A stretch of 64,000 nt of DNA from Anderseniella sp. (lineage in GTDB: Bacteria > Pseudomonadota > Alphaproteobacteria > Rhizobiales > Aestuariivirgaceae), in assembly GCA_028289645.1 (NCBI GenBank), contig JANQOK010000007.1:1-64000 (forward strand), given 5' to 3'. Below are positions 37,708 to 46,896 of this stretch, piece after piece (position 1 is the first letter of the stretch; every line of letters begins with the position of its first letter). The notes beneath the pieces are model-generated. The model made no database searches. It saw only the letters and a list, made by a program, of their open reading frames with translations, and was not told the DNA's origin. The translations under genes and the position numbers were made by a program.

Positions 37708-38925
37708 ATGTCGAATGAAATCCGGGTGCCGACGCTGGGAGAATCCGTAACCGAGGCCACCATCGGCCAGTGGTTCAAGAAGCCGGGTGAGGCGATCACC
37801 GCCGATGAACCCCTGGTTGAGCTGGAAACCGACAAGGTGACCGTTGAAGTACCGGCTCCTGCTGCCGGTGTCATGGGAGAAATACTGGTCCAGGAAGGCG
37901 ATACGGTTGAGGTCGGCGCACTTCTTGGCACCGTGGCCGAAGGCGATGGTGCCGCACCGGCACAACCGGCGGCGGCGGAAAAGCCGGCTGAAGCAAAGGC
38001 CGAAGCTGCCGGCAAGGAGACCGGCGGTGATGGTGCCCCGGCTGTTGCCGCATCACCATCGGCGTCCAAGATGCTGGCTGAAAACAATTTGTCCGCTGAC
38101 CAGGTCGCAGGTTCCGGCAAGCGCGGCCAGGTGTTGAAGGGAGATGTGCTGGAAGCACTGGAAAAAGGCACCAAGGCGCCTGCTTCCGCCCCTGCGGCAC
38201 GGGCGCCGTCGTCACCAGACGATGCACCGCGTGAAGAGCGCGTGAAGATGACCCGGTTGCGCCAGACCATTGCCCGGCGCCTGAAGGATGCCCAGGACAC
38301 GGCGGCCATGCTGACCACCTTCAACGAGGTGGATATGAGCGCTGTCATGGATCTGCGCAAACGCTACAAGGAACTGTTTGAGAAGAAGCATGGCGTGAAG
38401 CTGGGTTTCATGGGCTTCTTCACCAAGGCCGTGTGCCATGCGCTGAAGGAAGTGCCGGCGGTCAACGCCGAGATCGACGGCACCGATATCGTCTACAAGA
38501 ATTTCTGCCATGTCGGCGTGGCGGTCGGCACCGACAAGGGTCTGGTTGTGCCGGTGGTGCGGGATGCCGACGCCATGTCGATTGCCGAGGTTGAAAAGGA
38601 CATTGCCCGGCTTGGCGGACTGGCGCGCGACGGCCAGCTGTCGATGGCAGACATGCAGGGCGGCACGTTCACGATTTCCAATGGCGGCGTGTACGGCTCG
38701 CTGATGTCGACGCCTATCCTGAATGCGCCGCAGTCGGGGATTTTGGGCATGCACAAGATCCAGGAGCGCCCGATGGCGGTGAACGGAGAAGTCAAGATTC
38801 GGCCGATGATGTATCTCGCCCTGTCCTACGACCACCGTATCGTGGATGGCAAGGAGGCCGTCACCTTCCTGGTGCGGGTGAAGGATTCACTGGAAGACCC
38901 CGAACGCCTTGTGCTTGACCTGTAA
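37708..38925 (+). CDS. sucB: 2-oxoglutarate dehydrogenase E2 (dihydrolipoyl succinyltransferase)
   Basis: The 405-residue E2 has one lipoyl domain (residues 1-77, lipoyl lysine in [13 protein letters not shown]), an Ala/Pro-rich linker, a peripheral subunit-binding domain ([21 protein letters not shown]) and the catalytic domain ending [21 protein letters not shown]. The final [11 protein letters not shown] is intact. The TAA stop at 38923-38925 coincides with the first base of a 32-bp terminal inverted repeat of an inserted element. Confidence 0.97.
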   Translation: MSNEIRVPTLGESVTEATIGQWFKKPGEAITADEPLVELETDKVTVEVPAPAAGVMGEILVQEGDTVEVGALLGTVAEGDGAAPAQPAAAEKPAEAKAEAAGKETGGDGAPAVAASPSASKMLAENNLSADQVAGSGKRGQVLKGDVLEALEKGTKAPASAPAARAPSSPDDAPREERVKMTRLRQTIARRLKDAQDTAAMLTTFNEVDMSAVMDLRKRYKELFEKKHGVKLGFMGFFTKAVCHALKEVPAVNAEIDGTDIVYKNFCHVGVAVGTDKGLVVPVVRDADAMSIAEVEKDIARLGGLARDGQLSMADMQGGTFTISNGGVYGSLMSTPILNAPQSGILGMHKIQERPMAVNGEVKIRPMMYLALSYDHRIVDGKEAVTFLVRVKDSLEDPERLVLDL

Positions 38926-39188
38926 TACCAAAGGAAGTGATTAATGACCCATTTGATGGCTGCAAATCCGTTCACTCTGGCAGGCGCGGTGCGCAGCGCG
39001 ATGTGGTGCATCGGGCAAGCGCCGCAACGCACCAGATGGACGGAATTGCCCCACCGGAGGCCGATTTTTCGCGCTCGCCGGACGTCGTTATGCTTCACTT
39101 GTGGTCGGCCAGACCAAGGCGTGAAGCATGTCTAGCCGGCAAACGCGAAAAACCGGTCAAATGGATCATTAATCACTTCCTTTGGTAT
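38925..39188. mobile_element. MITE-like palindromic element between sucB and lpdA
   Basis: The element is 264 bp with 32-bp terminal inverted repeats (38925-38956 and 39157-39188) that match at 31 of 32 positions and start ATACCAAAGGAAGTGATTAA. A TA next to CCAAAGG at both ends would fit TA target duplication, as in Tc1/mariner or IS630-type MITEs. The right interior (39065-39152) folds into a long hairpin with arms TTTTTCGCG, GCCGG, ATGCTTCAC and TGGTC, each with its complement in order. The left interior is also self-complementary. There is no transposase gene, and short open frames inside look non-coding. It splits the suc operon from lpdA. Confidence 0.75.
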
Positions 39189-39201
39189 AGGGATTAAACT
39201 C

Positions 39202-40599
39202 ATGTATGATCTTGTTGTTATCGGCACAGGCCCAGGCGGCTATGTGGGTGCGATCCGTGCTGCCCAACTGGGCATGAAGGTGGCCGTTGTGGAGAAGCGC
39301 GCTGCTCATGGCGGCACCTGCCTGAATGTCGGCTGCATCCCGTCCAAGGCACTGCTGCATGCATCGGAACTTTTCGAGGAAGCCGGGCACGCCTTCAAGA
39401 ACATGGGCATCAAGGTGTCGGCACCCAAGGTCGACATGAAGCAGATGCTGAAGTTCAAGCAGGATGCCATTGACGGCAACACCAAGGGCATCGAGTTCCT
39501 GCTCAAGAAAAACAAGATCGATGCGTTTCACGGTACCGGCAAGATACTTGCTGCCGGCAAGGTCGAGGTGACACCTGAAAAGGGCGACGCGCAGGTTCTG
39601 GAAACCAAGAACATCTGCATTGCCACCGGCTCCGACGTTGCGCAGCTGCCGGGTATCGACATCGACGAAAAGCAGGTGGTGTCTTCGACCGGCGCGCTGG
39701 AACTGACCAAGGTGCCGGGGCACATGGTTGTGGTCGGCGCCGGCGTCATCGGCCTGGAACTGGGCTCCGTGTGGCGCAGGCTTGGCGCGAAAGTCACGGT
39801 CGTTGAATTCCTTGACCACATCCTGCCGGGAACAGACAGCGAAGTTGCCAAGAGATTCAGGGTCATGCTGGGCAGGCAGGGTTTCGAGTTCAAACTCAGT
39901 TCCAAGGTGACCGGCGCCAAAACCTCAAAGTCAGGCGTCGAGGTGACCATAGAACCATCCAAGGGCGGTGATGCCGAGACCCTGGACGCGGACATCGTGC
40001 TGGTGGCCATCGGGCGGGTGCCGTTCACCGCCGGGCTGGGGCTTGAAGATGCCGGCGTTGCGGTCGACGAGCGCGGCCGCGTTGTCGTGGATGACCACTT
40101 CGCCACCAATGTGCCTGGCATTTATGCGATCGGCGACGTGGTGCGTGGCGCCATGCTGGCCCACAAGGCCGAGGAAGAAGGCGTGGCACTGGCGGAACTG
40201 CTGGCCGGCCAGGCAGGTCATGTGAACTACGGAATTATTCCAGGCGTGGTCTACACCTATCCGGAGGTGGCTTCGATTGGCAAAACCGAGGATGAACTGA
40301 AGGCGGAAGGCGTTGCCTACAAGTCCGGTTCGTTTCCGTTCATGGCCAATGGCCGCGCCAAGGCCAACCAGACGACGGACGGGTTTGTGAAGGTGCTGGC
40401 CGACGCCAAGTCAGATCAGGTGCTGGGCGTGCACATACTCGGTCCGCAGGCCGGCGAACTGATCCACGAGTGCGCCGTGCTGATGGAGTTCGGCGGATCG
40501 TCGGAAGACTTGGCGCGCACCTGCCACGCGCATCCGACCCTGTCGGAAGCAGTCAAGGAGGCAGCCCTGGCTGTCGACAAGCGCGCCATTCATTCATAG
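39202..40599 (+). CDS. lpdA: Dihydrolipoyl dehydrogenase (E3)
   Basis: This is the FAD/NAD flavoenzyme E3 that reoxidises lipoyl groups of the 2-oxoglutarate complex. The 465-residue chain has FAD motif [21 protein letters not shown], the redox disulfide [19 protein letters not shown] motif [17 protein letters not shown] and the C-terminal [28 protein letters not shown] with the catalytic His-Glu pair. Its start is only 14 bases beyond the right end of the MITE-like element, so its native leader has been altered and the element may supply or block promoter function. Confidence 0.97.
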   Translation: MYDLVVIGTGPGGYVGAIRAAQLGMKVAVVEKRAAHGGTCLNVGCIPSKALLHASELFEEAGHAFKNMGIKVSAPKVDMKQMLKFKQDAIDGNTKGIEFLLKKNKIDAFHGTGKILAAGKVEVTPEKGDAQVLETKNICIATGSDVAQLPGIDIDEKQVVSSTGALELTKVPGHMVVVGAGVIGLELGSVWRRLGAKVTVVEFLDHILPGTDSEVAKRFRVMLGRQGFEFKLSSKVTGAKTSKSGVEVTIEPSKGGDAETLDADIVLVAIGRVPFTAGLGLEDAGVAVDERGRVVVDDHFATNVPGIYAIGDVVRGAMLAHKAEEEGVALAELLAGQAGHVNYGIIPGVVYTYPEVASIGKTEDELKAEGVAYKSGSFPFMANGRAKANQTTDGFVKVLADAKSDQVLGVHILGPQAGELIHECAVLMEFGGSSEDLARTCHAHPTLSEAVKEAALAVDKRAIHS

Positions 40600-40620
40600 C
40601 CGCGAACGACTGCTTTTTTT

Positions 40621-40706
40621 CGTCATTCCCGCGAAAGCGGGAATCCATACTTATTGGTACACACTGCACTATCTGGCATTGGATCCCCGTTTTCACGGGG
40701 ATGACG
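40621..40706. repeat. REP/BIME-like double hairpin after lpdA
   Basis: Two 8-bp hairpins occur: ATTCCCGC-GAAA-GCGGGAAT (40625-40644) and ATCCCCGT-TTTC-ACGGGGAT (40683-40702). The pair is bounded by CGTCAT and ATGACG. Such extragenic palindromes are widespread in Proteobacteria. It lies between the convergent lpdA and flavoenzyme genes; no T-run follows the stems. Confidence 0.75.
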
Positions 40707-40757
40707 ATAGTACGGCCGACCAGCAGATGTGACCTCCGTGCAATCATGTTAGCGCAA

Positions 40758-42089
40758 TCAGATTTCCGTTTCCGGCATCAGCCGGCTGCCGTCGATCATG
40801 CGCATGTAGCTGAACGGGGCAGGGTCCACAACGGGCGTCTTGCCGGTGACCAGGTCGGCCATCAACTCGCCTGCGCCGGGGCCGATACCGAAGCCGTGCC
40901 CTGAAAACCCTGTTGCCAGATACAGCCCGGGGATCTGCTCGATACCTGATATGACCGGAACAGCATCCGGTGTCACATCAATCACACCAGCCCACTTGTG
41001 GACGATCTTGACCCTCTTGAATTCCGGGTGATCGGCAGCCAGTTCGCCAAGGCATTCCTCCAGTACCCAGTCGACAGGTTTCGGATCAAGCACCCGCACT
41101 TTCTCAAATGGTGATATGTCATCCAATGACCAGCGCGATGCGAGCATGGCTTCGGAAATAAACCGCTTGCCGATGCGCAGTTTCAGGTAAGGCCATTCTG
41201 AGCGCAGCGCCGGCAGGAATGCCTTCAGGTACTTGAACGATGCCGGGATGATGTCGGACACGGTGACGGCGTTGTGGGCAATGGTATAACCGCCGTCAGC
41301 ACGTTTGCGGACAGCATACTTGCCACCGGCAAATGATGTCGAATATGGCAGGTCCAGCGGCTCGGTGGCCTGCACGCTGGACAAGGTGATGAGCTGTGGC
41401 AGGTTGAGGCCGAGATTGCCCAGAAACCGCCGCGACCAGGCGCCGCCGGCATAAACGACGGACGCGCACTTTACAGGCCCGCGCTCGGTCATCACGCCGG
41501 ACACTTTGCCGGCTTCGGTTTCAATGCCGCGCACGGCCCAGCCGGTGAAGATGTACGCGCCCTTGTTACGGGCGGCCTGCGCAATTGCCGGAGCGGCCTT
41601 TTGCGGTTCTGCACGTCCGTCGCTTTCAGTGTAAAGGGCGCCGGCAAACCGGGCACTGGCACCCGGCACCAGCCGATCGAGCTCCTCACCGCGGACAATG
41701 CGCGAATTGACCTGGAAGGGGCGGGCGTTTTTTGCCGCCCATGCCTCACGTTGCTGCAGGCCGTTTTCGTCGGTCTCCATGTAGGCGATGCCGCATTGCC
41801 GGAAGCCGGTGTCGGAGCCTGTGCGCTCATTGATGTTGCGCCACAACCGGAGCGACTCCACGATCAGCGGCATTTCGCGGCTGTCGCGGCCCATCTGGCG
41901 GCACCAGCCCCAATTGCGGCCTGACTGTTCGCCGGCGATGCGTCCCTTCTCGAACAGGGCCACTTTGAGGCCGCGCTCGGCAAGTTCCAGGGCCGTGCAG
42001 GTGCCGATGATGCCACCACCGATGACGACCACGTCAACGGCTTCCGGCAGGTTTGTGTCACTTTCTATGAATTCGGGAAGGGGCAGCAT
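40758..42089 (-). CDS. FAD-dependent oxidoreductase of the DAO (D-amino acid/sarcosine oxidase) family
   Basis: The 443-residue DAO-family flavoprotein has the dinucleotide motif VVVIGGGIIGTCTALELAERG, then GEQSGRNWGWCRQMGRD near the flavin, and C-terminal ATGFSGHGFGIGPGAGELMADL. The family oxidises amines and amino acids such as sarcosine, dimethylglycine or D-amino acids. No covalent-flavin histidine signature is obvious, so the substrate cannot be fixed. I start it at ATG 42089; an upstream in-frame extension lacks conservation. It lies 54 bases after xerC on the same strand. The nearby quaternary-amine operon makes an N-methyl amine substrate conceivable. Confidence 0.78.
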   Translation of the reverse strand: MLPLPEFIESDTNLPEAVDVVVIGGGIIGTCTALELAERGLKVALFEKGRIAGEQSGRNWGWCRQMGRDSREMPLIVESLRLWRNINERTGSDTGFRQCGIAYMETDENGLQQREAWAAKNARPFQVNSRIVRGEELDRLVPGASARFAGALYTESDGRAEPQKAAPAIAQAARNKGAYIFTGWAVRGIETEAGKVSGVMTERGPVKCASVVYAGGAWSRRFLGNLGLNLPQLITLSSVQATEPLDLPYSTSFAGGKYAVRKRADGGYTIAHNAVTVSDIIPASFKYLKAFLPALRSEWPYLKLRIGKRFISEAMLASRWSLDDISPFEKVRVLDPKPVDWVLEECLGELAADHPEFKRVKIVHKWAGVIDVTPDAVPVISGIEQIPGLYLATGFSGHGFGIGPGAGELMADLVTGKTPVVDPAPFSYMRMIDGSRLMPETEI

Positions 42090-42143
42090 GATGGCGCGAG
42101 CATATGGTTGCTGCCGCTTGCTTGCCAAGTGCAAAAAGGTCTG

Positions 42144-43106
42144 TCAGCTGGAGCGCGGGTGGGCCTTGTCGTATTGTGAGAGCAGATGCTCGCGGTCAAC
42201 GCCGGTATAGACCTGGGTGGTGGACAGGCTGGCATGGCCGAGCAGTTCCTGAATGGTGCGCAGATCGGCGCCGCCGCCGAGCAGGTGAGTGGCAAACGAG
42301 TGGCGCAGCGCATGCGGTGTGGCGGTGTCCGGCAGGCACAGGGCGGAGCGCAGCTTCTGCATCAGCAACTGGATGTTGCGGGCGTTCAACCGGCGGCCCT
42401 GTTTACCGATAAACAGTGGTCCCTCGGGATCGAGGCCGGGGGTCAGGTCCAGGTAGGCCTGAATTGCGTCGCCCGCCGCCGGCAGGACAGGCACAAGGCG
42501 GGTCTTGTTGCCTTTGCCGACGATGCGCAGCACGTCCTCGTTGGGCGGCACCGGCGCCTCGTTCCGGTTCAGGTTCAAGGCTTCTGATATGCGCAGGCCG
42601 CAGCCGTACAGCAGCATCAACACAGCCGTGTCACGGGCAATAACCCAGGCTTCAGCGCCATCGGATGTTCTGGTCTCGACCAGGTTGACCGTCTGCCTGG
42701 CGGCATCCGCGTGCAGGGGTTTCGGTATGGCATGGGGCAGCTTGGGCGTGCGCAGGGTTGCCACCGCCGGGTTGCGCAACACGCCTTCATTGTCGAACCA
42801 GCGGTACAGGGTGCGAATGGCCGACAGTTGCCGCGCCAGGGTGCGGCTTTCAACACCAGCATTGCGCCGGGCCGCCATGAAGGCTCGGAAATCAAGGGGC
42901 CTGAGCGTTTCTAGGTCGCGCAGCGATGCCGGCCTGCCGAGATGATCAGCAAGAAAGCGGGTGAACTGGGTAATGTCGCGGATATAGGCGTCCAGGGTGT
43001 GCGGGCTCACCTGTTTTTCAATGCCCAGATGCCCGACCCAGGCGGCAATTTTCGCGGCAGCGTCAGCAGCAGCGTTGAACTGGATGGGCTGGTTGTCAGC
43101 GGTCAT
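42144..43106 (-). CDS. xerC: Tyrosine recombinase XerC
   Basis: XerC resolves chromosome dimers at dif with XerD and FtsK. The 320-residue protein has the N-terminal SAM-like core-binding domain (KQVSPHTLDAYIRDITQFTRFLADHLG) and a catalytic domain with Arg in YGCGLRISEALNLN, Lys in VGKGNKTRLVPV, the HxxR motif PHALRHSFATHLL and LLGHASLSTTQVYTGVD with the nucleophilic tyrosine. Full motifs and length indicate a chromosomal Xer protein rather than an integrase of a mobile element. No dif site was identified. Confidence 0.93.
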   Translation of the reverse strand: MTADNQPIQFNAAADAAAKIAAWVGHLGIEKQVSPHTLDAYIRDITQFTRFLADHLGRPASLRDLETLRPLDFRAFMAARRNAGVESRTLARQLSAIRTLYRWFDNEGVLRNPAVATLRTPKLPHAIPKPLHADAARQTVNLVETRTSDGAEAWVIARDTAVLMLLYGCGLRISEALNLNRNEAPVPPNEDVLRIVGKGNKTRLVPVLPAAGDAIQAYLDLTPGLDPEGPLFIGKQGRRLNARNIQLLMQKLRSALCLPDTATPHALRHSFATHLLGGGADLRTIQELLGHASLSTTQVYTGVDREHLLSQYDKAHPRSS

Positions 43107-43178
43107 GCGGCCAGTCTAACACAGTGTGGTTAATGCGATGCTGATATGGCCTGTGAATTTATTCAGGCCAAAAAGGCT

Positions 43179-43712
43179 CTAGTCCCACACCGAGCGTGCC
43201 GGTGGCGCAGTGTTGCAATCCTGCATCGTCAGCGTGCGCCAGCGGTGGGTGGAACTGAAGGTTGGCGCAGCGTCTGCGCCAATGGTCAGGCACAAGGCGG
43301 TGTCGCGCAGGCGCAGACGGTTTTGCGGAGTCCTGTCGAAGCGTTGCAGCCGGTCAGCGGGCAAGAAGCTCTCTGATGCACCGCAGGGCCGGAGCAGGAC
43401 AGGCGAGCCAGGCAAGGGTGCATTGACACCGAAGGCAGTGATGCAGGCATCGAACGCTGGCATGACAAGTCTGCCATCGCGTTCAATAACAACCCGGTCC
43501 ACGCTTCCCCGTTCAGGCAGGCAGTTGTGGGCAACCAGGGGAAGGTCTGTTCGTGCCGTCTGCCCGACGCCCGGCACGTCTATGCAATAGCCCTCGCCGG
43601 GATAGTCCAGATCGTCGGCCAGGCGCAGCTGCGGTGCGTTCTGGGCCAAAACCCACTGGGCCGGCGCCGAAACCAAAGCCACGACGGCAGCTGCCACCAA
43701 CCAGTTCTGCAT
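43179..43712 (-). CDS. Small secreted protein, possibly ricin-type beta-trefoil
   Basis: The 177-residue protein has a signal peptide (MQNWLVAAAVVALVSAPAQWVLA) followed by a mature domain of about 150 residues with spaced cysteines. Internal repeats of the type CIDVPG..., CITAFG... and CLTIGADA are followed by LVAHNC, LLRPCG and LTMQDC. This triple pattern of strand-Cys blocks resembles a ricin B-like beta-trefoil, which often binds carbohydrate. The match is by eye only. It is on the same strand as xerC, 72 bases upstream, and 80 bases downstream of the quaternary-amine operon. Confidence 0.65.
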   Translation of the reverse strand: MQNWLVAAAVVALVSAPAQWVLAQNAPQLRLADDLDYPGEGYCIDVPGVGQTARTDLPLVAHNCLPERGSVDRVVIERDGRLVMPAFDACITAFGVNAPLPGSPVLLRPCGASESFLPADRLQRFDRTPQNRLRLRDTALCLTIGADAAPTFSSTHRWRTLTMQDCNTAPPARSVWD

Positions 43713-43792
43713 GAATGCTCTCCCAATTCGTCATCTCAGCAGATTACACATAACCATCATGGTCTAAGGATGATGTGTTTGGCCGGTCCACA

Positions 43793-44725
43793 TTACCTGT
43801 TGACGTGTGCGTTCGCTTTCAACATGCCGGTGATCAGGGCGTCACGTTTCCGGGCAAGTTGTTCCACCGATTGCCCGCCAGCCTCGGCTTCGACACCTTT
43901 TGCGAGCTGGCCGGACAGGCCGCTATTCAACCTGGTGTCACCCAGATCATCCCACCAGCGGTGAAAGCTTTCGGTGTAGCGGTCACAGAACTCCTCCAGT
44001 CCTCCCGGTCCGGCGCCAAGATGGAACAGCATGTGCGGGCCCATGGCTGCCCAGCGCAGGCCGGGGCCGGCCCAGACCGCCTTGTCGACATCTTCCACCG
44101 ACGCAACACCGCTCTCGACCAGATGAATGGCCTCGCGCCACAAGGCGGCCTGCAGCCGGTTGGCCACATGGCCGGGAACCTCGCGCCTGACCCGAATGGT
44201 CACCTTGCCCACGGCCTTGTAGAACGCCTCAGCCGTCGCCAGGGCGTCGGTTTGCGTGTTGTCGTTGGCCAGCAGTTCGACCAGCGGAATCAGGTGCGGC
44301 GGGTTGAAAGGATGGCCGAGAATGAAACGCGACGGGTCGTTCCAGCCCTGCTGCATTTCGCTCACCATCAGACCGGACGCCGAGGAACACACCACCGCTT
44401 GCGACGACAGATGAGGTTCGATTTCGGCGAACAAGGCGTGTTTCACATCAATGCGTTCAGGCACGTTCTCCTGGACGAATTGAGCCGATGAAACCGCTTC
44501 CGCAGCGCTGCCGTGAAAAGACACGGATCCCTTGCGCCCCTCGATGGCCAGACCAAGTTCCATGAGCGTTGGCCAGGCATTTGCGACATAGGTCGTCACA
44601 TCATTTTCGACCGTAGGCGAGACATCGTAGATCCGGACATCCATGCCGGCGGCTGCAAACAACGCTGTCCAGCTGGCGCCGATTACGCCAGCACCCAGCA
44701 CGGTGGTTGTGTTGATTTCAGTCAT
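43793..44725 (-). CDS. L-carnitine dehydrogenase-like 3-hydroxyacyl dehydrogenase
   Basis: The 310-residue protein is of the 3-hydroxyacyl-CoA dehydrogenase fold: NAD motif VLGAGVIGASWTALFAAAGMDVRIYD, ENVPERIDVKHALFAEIE, catalytic SSASGLMVSEMQ and GHPFNPPHLIPLVELL, and VPGHVANRLQAALWREAIHL in the C-terminal domain. The stand-alone length and context fit L-carnitine dehydrogenase (CdhA), which makes 3-dehydrocarnitine, rather than a fatty-acid enzyme; some rhizobial relatives carry a fused thioesterase, absent here. Its start overlaps the upstream SDR stop by ATGA. It is the last gene of the operon. A BKACE partner for its beta-keto product is encoded three genes upstream. Confidence 0.8.
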   Translation of the reverse strand: MTEINTTTVLGAGVIGASWTALFAAAGMDVRIYDVSPTVENDVTTYVANAWPTLMELGLAIEGRKGSVSFHGSAAEAVSSAQFVQENVPERIDVKHALFAEIEPHLSSQAVVCSSASGLMVSEMQQGWNDPSRFILGHPFNPPHLIPLVELLANDNTQTDALATAEAFYKAVGKVTIRVRREVPGHVANRLQAALWREAIHLVESGVASVEDVDKAVWAGPGLRWAAMGPHMLFHLGAGPGGLEEFCDRYTESFHRWWDDLGDTRLNSGLSGQLAKGVEAEAGGQSVEQLARKRDALITGMLKANAHVNR

Positions 44726-45465
44726 CAGAACAATCCCGGGTTGAGAGGCGATGCGGCGGTCAGGCCGCCGTCGAGTGTGAAACACTGCCCGGTTGCAAAC
44801 GACGCTGCATCCGAGGCAAGCCATACGGCCAGGCCGGCCACGTCCTGCGGCTTGCCGAAGCGGCGTGCCGCATGGCGGGCCAGGGCATCGGACTTTGCCC
44901 GTTGCGGATCGCCGGCCAGGTCAAAGCCGGCATCCAGCATGCCGGTTTCAATCCAGCCCGGGCAGATGGCATTGCAACGGATCTGCGGGCCGTGATCGAC
45001 CGCAATGGACCGGGTCAGGCCGTGAACAAAGGCTTTCGACGCGTTGTACAGCGCCATGCCGGGATCAGCCACATTGCCGGAAATCGATCCGATATTGATG
45101 ATGGAGCCGCCATCGGCCATCGTCGGGATGAATGCCCGGCAGACATTGAACACGCCGCGGGCGTTGGCCCCCATCAACCGGTCCCAGTCATCGTCGCTCG
45201 TCTGCGTGACCGTCTTCTCAATCTGAATGCCGGCATTGTTGACAAGGATGTTCATGCCACCGAGGTCATGGGCCATGTGCGCAACCTGCGCCGGGTCCGC
45301 CACATCGCATTGTTGCCAGGCGAGTTCATCCGGAAACGCTTCCGGTCTTTCGCCGCGTCCGCAAACCGCGACCTGCGCGCCTTCGGCAGCGAAGGCCCCG
45401 GCAATTGCCAGGCCGATACCCTGACGGCCGCCGGTGACAAGCGCCTGTTTTCCCTGCAGCAACAT
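44725..45465 (-). CDS. Short-chain dehydrogenase/reductase
   Basis: This is a 246-residue classical SDR. The cofactor motif is LVTGGRQGIGLAIAGAFAAEG, with NNAGIQIEKT and catalytic Ser-Tyr-Lys in IGSISGNVADPGMALYNASKAF. Arg after the glycine motif (CGRGERP) would permit NADP. It starts one base after the aldehyde dehydrogenase stop; longer in-frame starts overlap that gene. It probably oxidises or reduces a hydroxyl group on the pathway substrate or handles acetoacetate, but the reaction is not fixed. Confidence 0.85.
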   Translation of the reverse strand: MLLQGKQALVTGGRQGIGLAIAGAFAAEGAQVAVCGRGERPEAFPDELAWQQCDVADPAQVAHMAHDLGGMNILVNNAGIQIEKTVTQTSDDDWDRLMGANARGVFNVCRAFIPTMADGGSIINIGSISGNVADPGMALYNASKAFVHGLTRSIAVDHGPQIRCNAICPGWIETGMLDAGFDLAGDPQRAKSDALARHAARRFGKPQDVAGLAVWLASDAASFATGQCFTLDGGLTAASPLNPGLF

Positions 45466-45466
45466 A

Positions 45467-46885
45467 TTAATGGGCAACCATGACATGGCGGATGGAGGTA
45501 TAGGCATCCAGCGCGTAGACCGACATGTCGCATCCGGTGCCGGATCCTTTCATCGCGGCCCAGGGCATTTCCGGGGTGCCGACACCGTGGGTGTTGACCC
45601 AGGTGAAGCCGTAGCGCAGCCGTGAAGTCACCCGCATGGCCCGCCCGACATCGGCGGTGAACACCGAGGAAGCCAGCCCATAGCGTCCGGCATTGGCGAT
45701 CCTGATGACATCATCCTCATCGCTGAAACGCGACAGGGTGACGACCGGTCCGAAAATCTCCGCGCAGGCGACTTCCGCGTCATTGTCAACATTGGCGATC
45801 AGTGTCGGCTGATAGAAAAAACCATCGCTCTCGCCGACTTGCCCGCCACAGACAATTTCGGCAGTGCCGCGGGCCCGGTCCACGAAGCCGGCTACACGCT
45901 CCCGTTGGGCAGCCGACACAATCGGACCCATCTCGGTGCCTTCGGATTTCGGCGCACCGATCCTGATCTCATTGACCTGTGCCTCGGTTGCCGCCACCAG
46001 CCTGTCATAGACGCTGTCATGCACCATGATCCGGCAGGGCTGGGCGCAGTCCTGGCCGGCGTTGAAGAACGAGCCGTAGCGGATGGTTTCGGCGACGGCA
46101 TCAAGATCGGCATCGTCAAACACGATGACCGGTGCCTTGCCGCCCAGTTCCAGGTGCACGTGCTTGATCTGAGCGGATGCCGCGCGCATGGCGGCCATGC
46201 CGGTGGCCGGCGATCCGGTCACCGTGATGGCCTCCGTTTCCGGCGCATTGACAAGCCGGTCTCCGATCGTCGGGCCGCGGCCGTGGATAACATTGACCAC
46301 GCCTTTCGGGATAACGCCCGCCAACAGCTCCGCCGCCCGCAATGTGGACAATGGTGTGATCTCGGAAGGCTTGAGAACCACCGTGCACCCGGCGGCGAGC
46401 GGGGCAGCCAGCTTCCAGGCTGCCATCATCAGCGGATAGTTCCACGGTGCAATCGCGGCCACCGGGCCCACCGGGTCACGGCGGATCATCGAGGTGTGGC
46501 CGGCAACATATTCTCCGGCAGCCGAACCGGTCATGGTGCGGGCAGCGCCGGCGAAAAACCGGAACGTGTCGATGGTCAGCGGCATTTCATCGTCATGGGC
46601 AGAGGGCCACGGTTTGCCGACATCCAGGCTTTCCAGCTCGGCAAGTTCCAGCGCGTTGTCCTCCAGGACCTGCGCGATCTGCAGCAGCAAGGCTGAGCGC
46701 TCGGCTGGCGACGTTCTGGAGTAGGCATTGAAAGCCTCTGCGGCGGCAGCCACTGCTGCATCCGCCTGCTCATCGCTTGCCTCGGCTACGGCAACGATGT
46801 CGCTGCCCGTTGACGGATCAACAACCGAAAGCGCTTCACCCGCGCCGTCGACAAGTTCGCCGTTGATCAGCTGCCTGGTCTGCAT
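45467..46885 (-). CDS. NAD(P)-dependent aldehyde dehydrogenase
   Basis: The 472-residue ALDH-superfamily enzyme resembles aminoaldehyde/betaine aldehyde dehydrogenases. The cofactor site includes APWNYPLMMAAWKLAAPLAAG and VTGSPATGMA, the general-base Glu is in LELGGKAPVIVFDDAD, and the catalytic Cys is in FNAGQDCAQPCRI. A good ribosome site (AGGGAGAA) precedes ATG 46885. Betaine aldehyde, or the semialdehyde released by Rieske cleavage of carnitine, are candidate substrates suggested by its neighbours. Confidence 0.87.
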   Translation of the reverse strand: MQTRQLINGELVDGAGEALSVVDPSTGSDIVAVAEASDEQADAAVAAAAEAFNAYSRTSPAERSALLLQIAQVLEDNALELAELESLDVGKPWPSAHDDEMPLTIDTFRFFAGAARTMTGSAAGEYVAGHTSMIRRDPVGPVAAIAPWNYPLMMAAWKLAAPLAAGCTVVLKPSEITPLSTLRAAELLAGVIPKGVVNVIHGRGPTIGDRLVNAPETEAITVTGSPATGMAAMRAASAQIKHVHLELGGKAPVIVFDDADLDAVAETIRYGSFFNAGQDCAQPCRIMVHDSVYDRLVAATEAQVNEIRIGAPKSEGTEMGPIVSAAQRERVAGFVDRARGTAEIVCGGQVGESDGFFYQPTLIANVDNDAEVACAEIFGPVVTLSRFSDEDDVIRIANAGRYGLASSVFTADVGRAMRVTSRLRYGFTWVNTHGVGTPEMPWAAMKGSGTGCDMSVYALDAYTSIRHVMVAH

Positions 46886-46896
46886 GGTTATTCTCC

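Noticed and set aside
38937-39197. Short open frames inside the sucB-lpdA element
   Set aside because: The sequence is dominated by inverted repeats needed for hairpins. Both frames lack ribosome sites and any recognisable domain, so a transposase or peptide is not supported.
40611-40645. T-run next to the first REP hairpin as an lpdA terminator
   Set aside because: The T-run precedes the stem on the plus strand, and on the minus strand the stem is followed by A residues, so it is not in terminator order for either direction.
42144-43106. Integrase of a mobile island
   Set aside because: The tyrosine recombinase has XerC length and motifs, and it sits in a housekeeping context without attachment repeats or cargo boundaries.
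43150-43178. Hairpin TGGCCTG...CAGGCCA downstream of the small secreted protein as a terminator
   Set aside because: On the transcribed minus strand no T-run follows the stem; the T residues lie before it.
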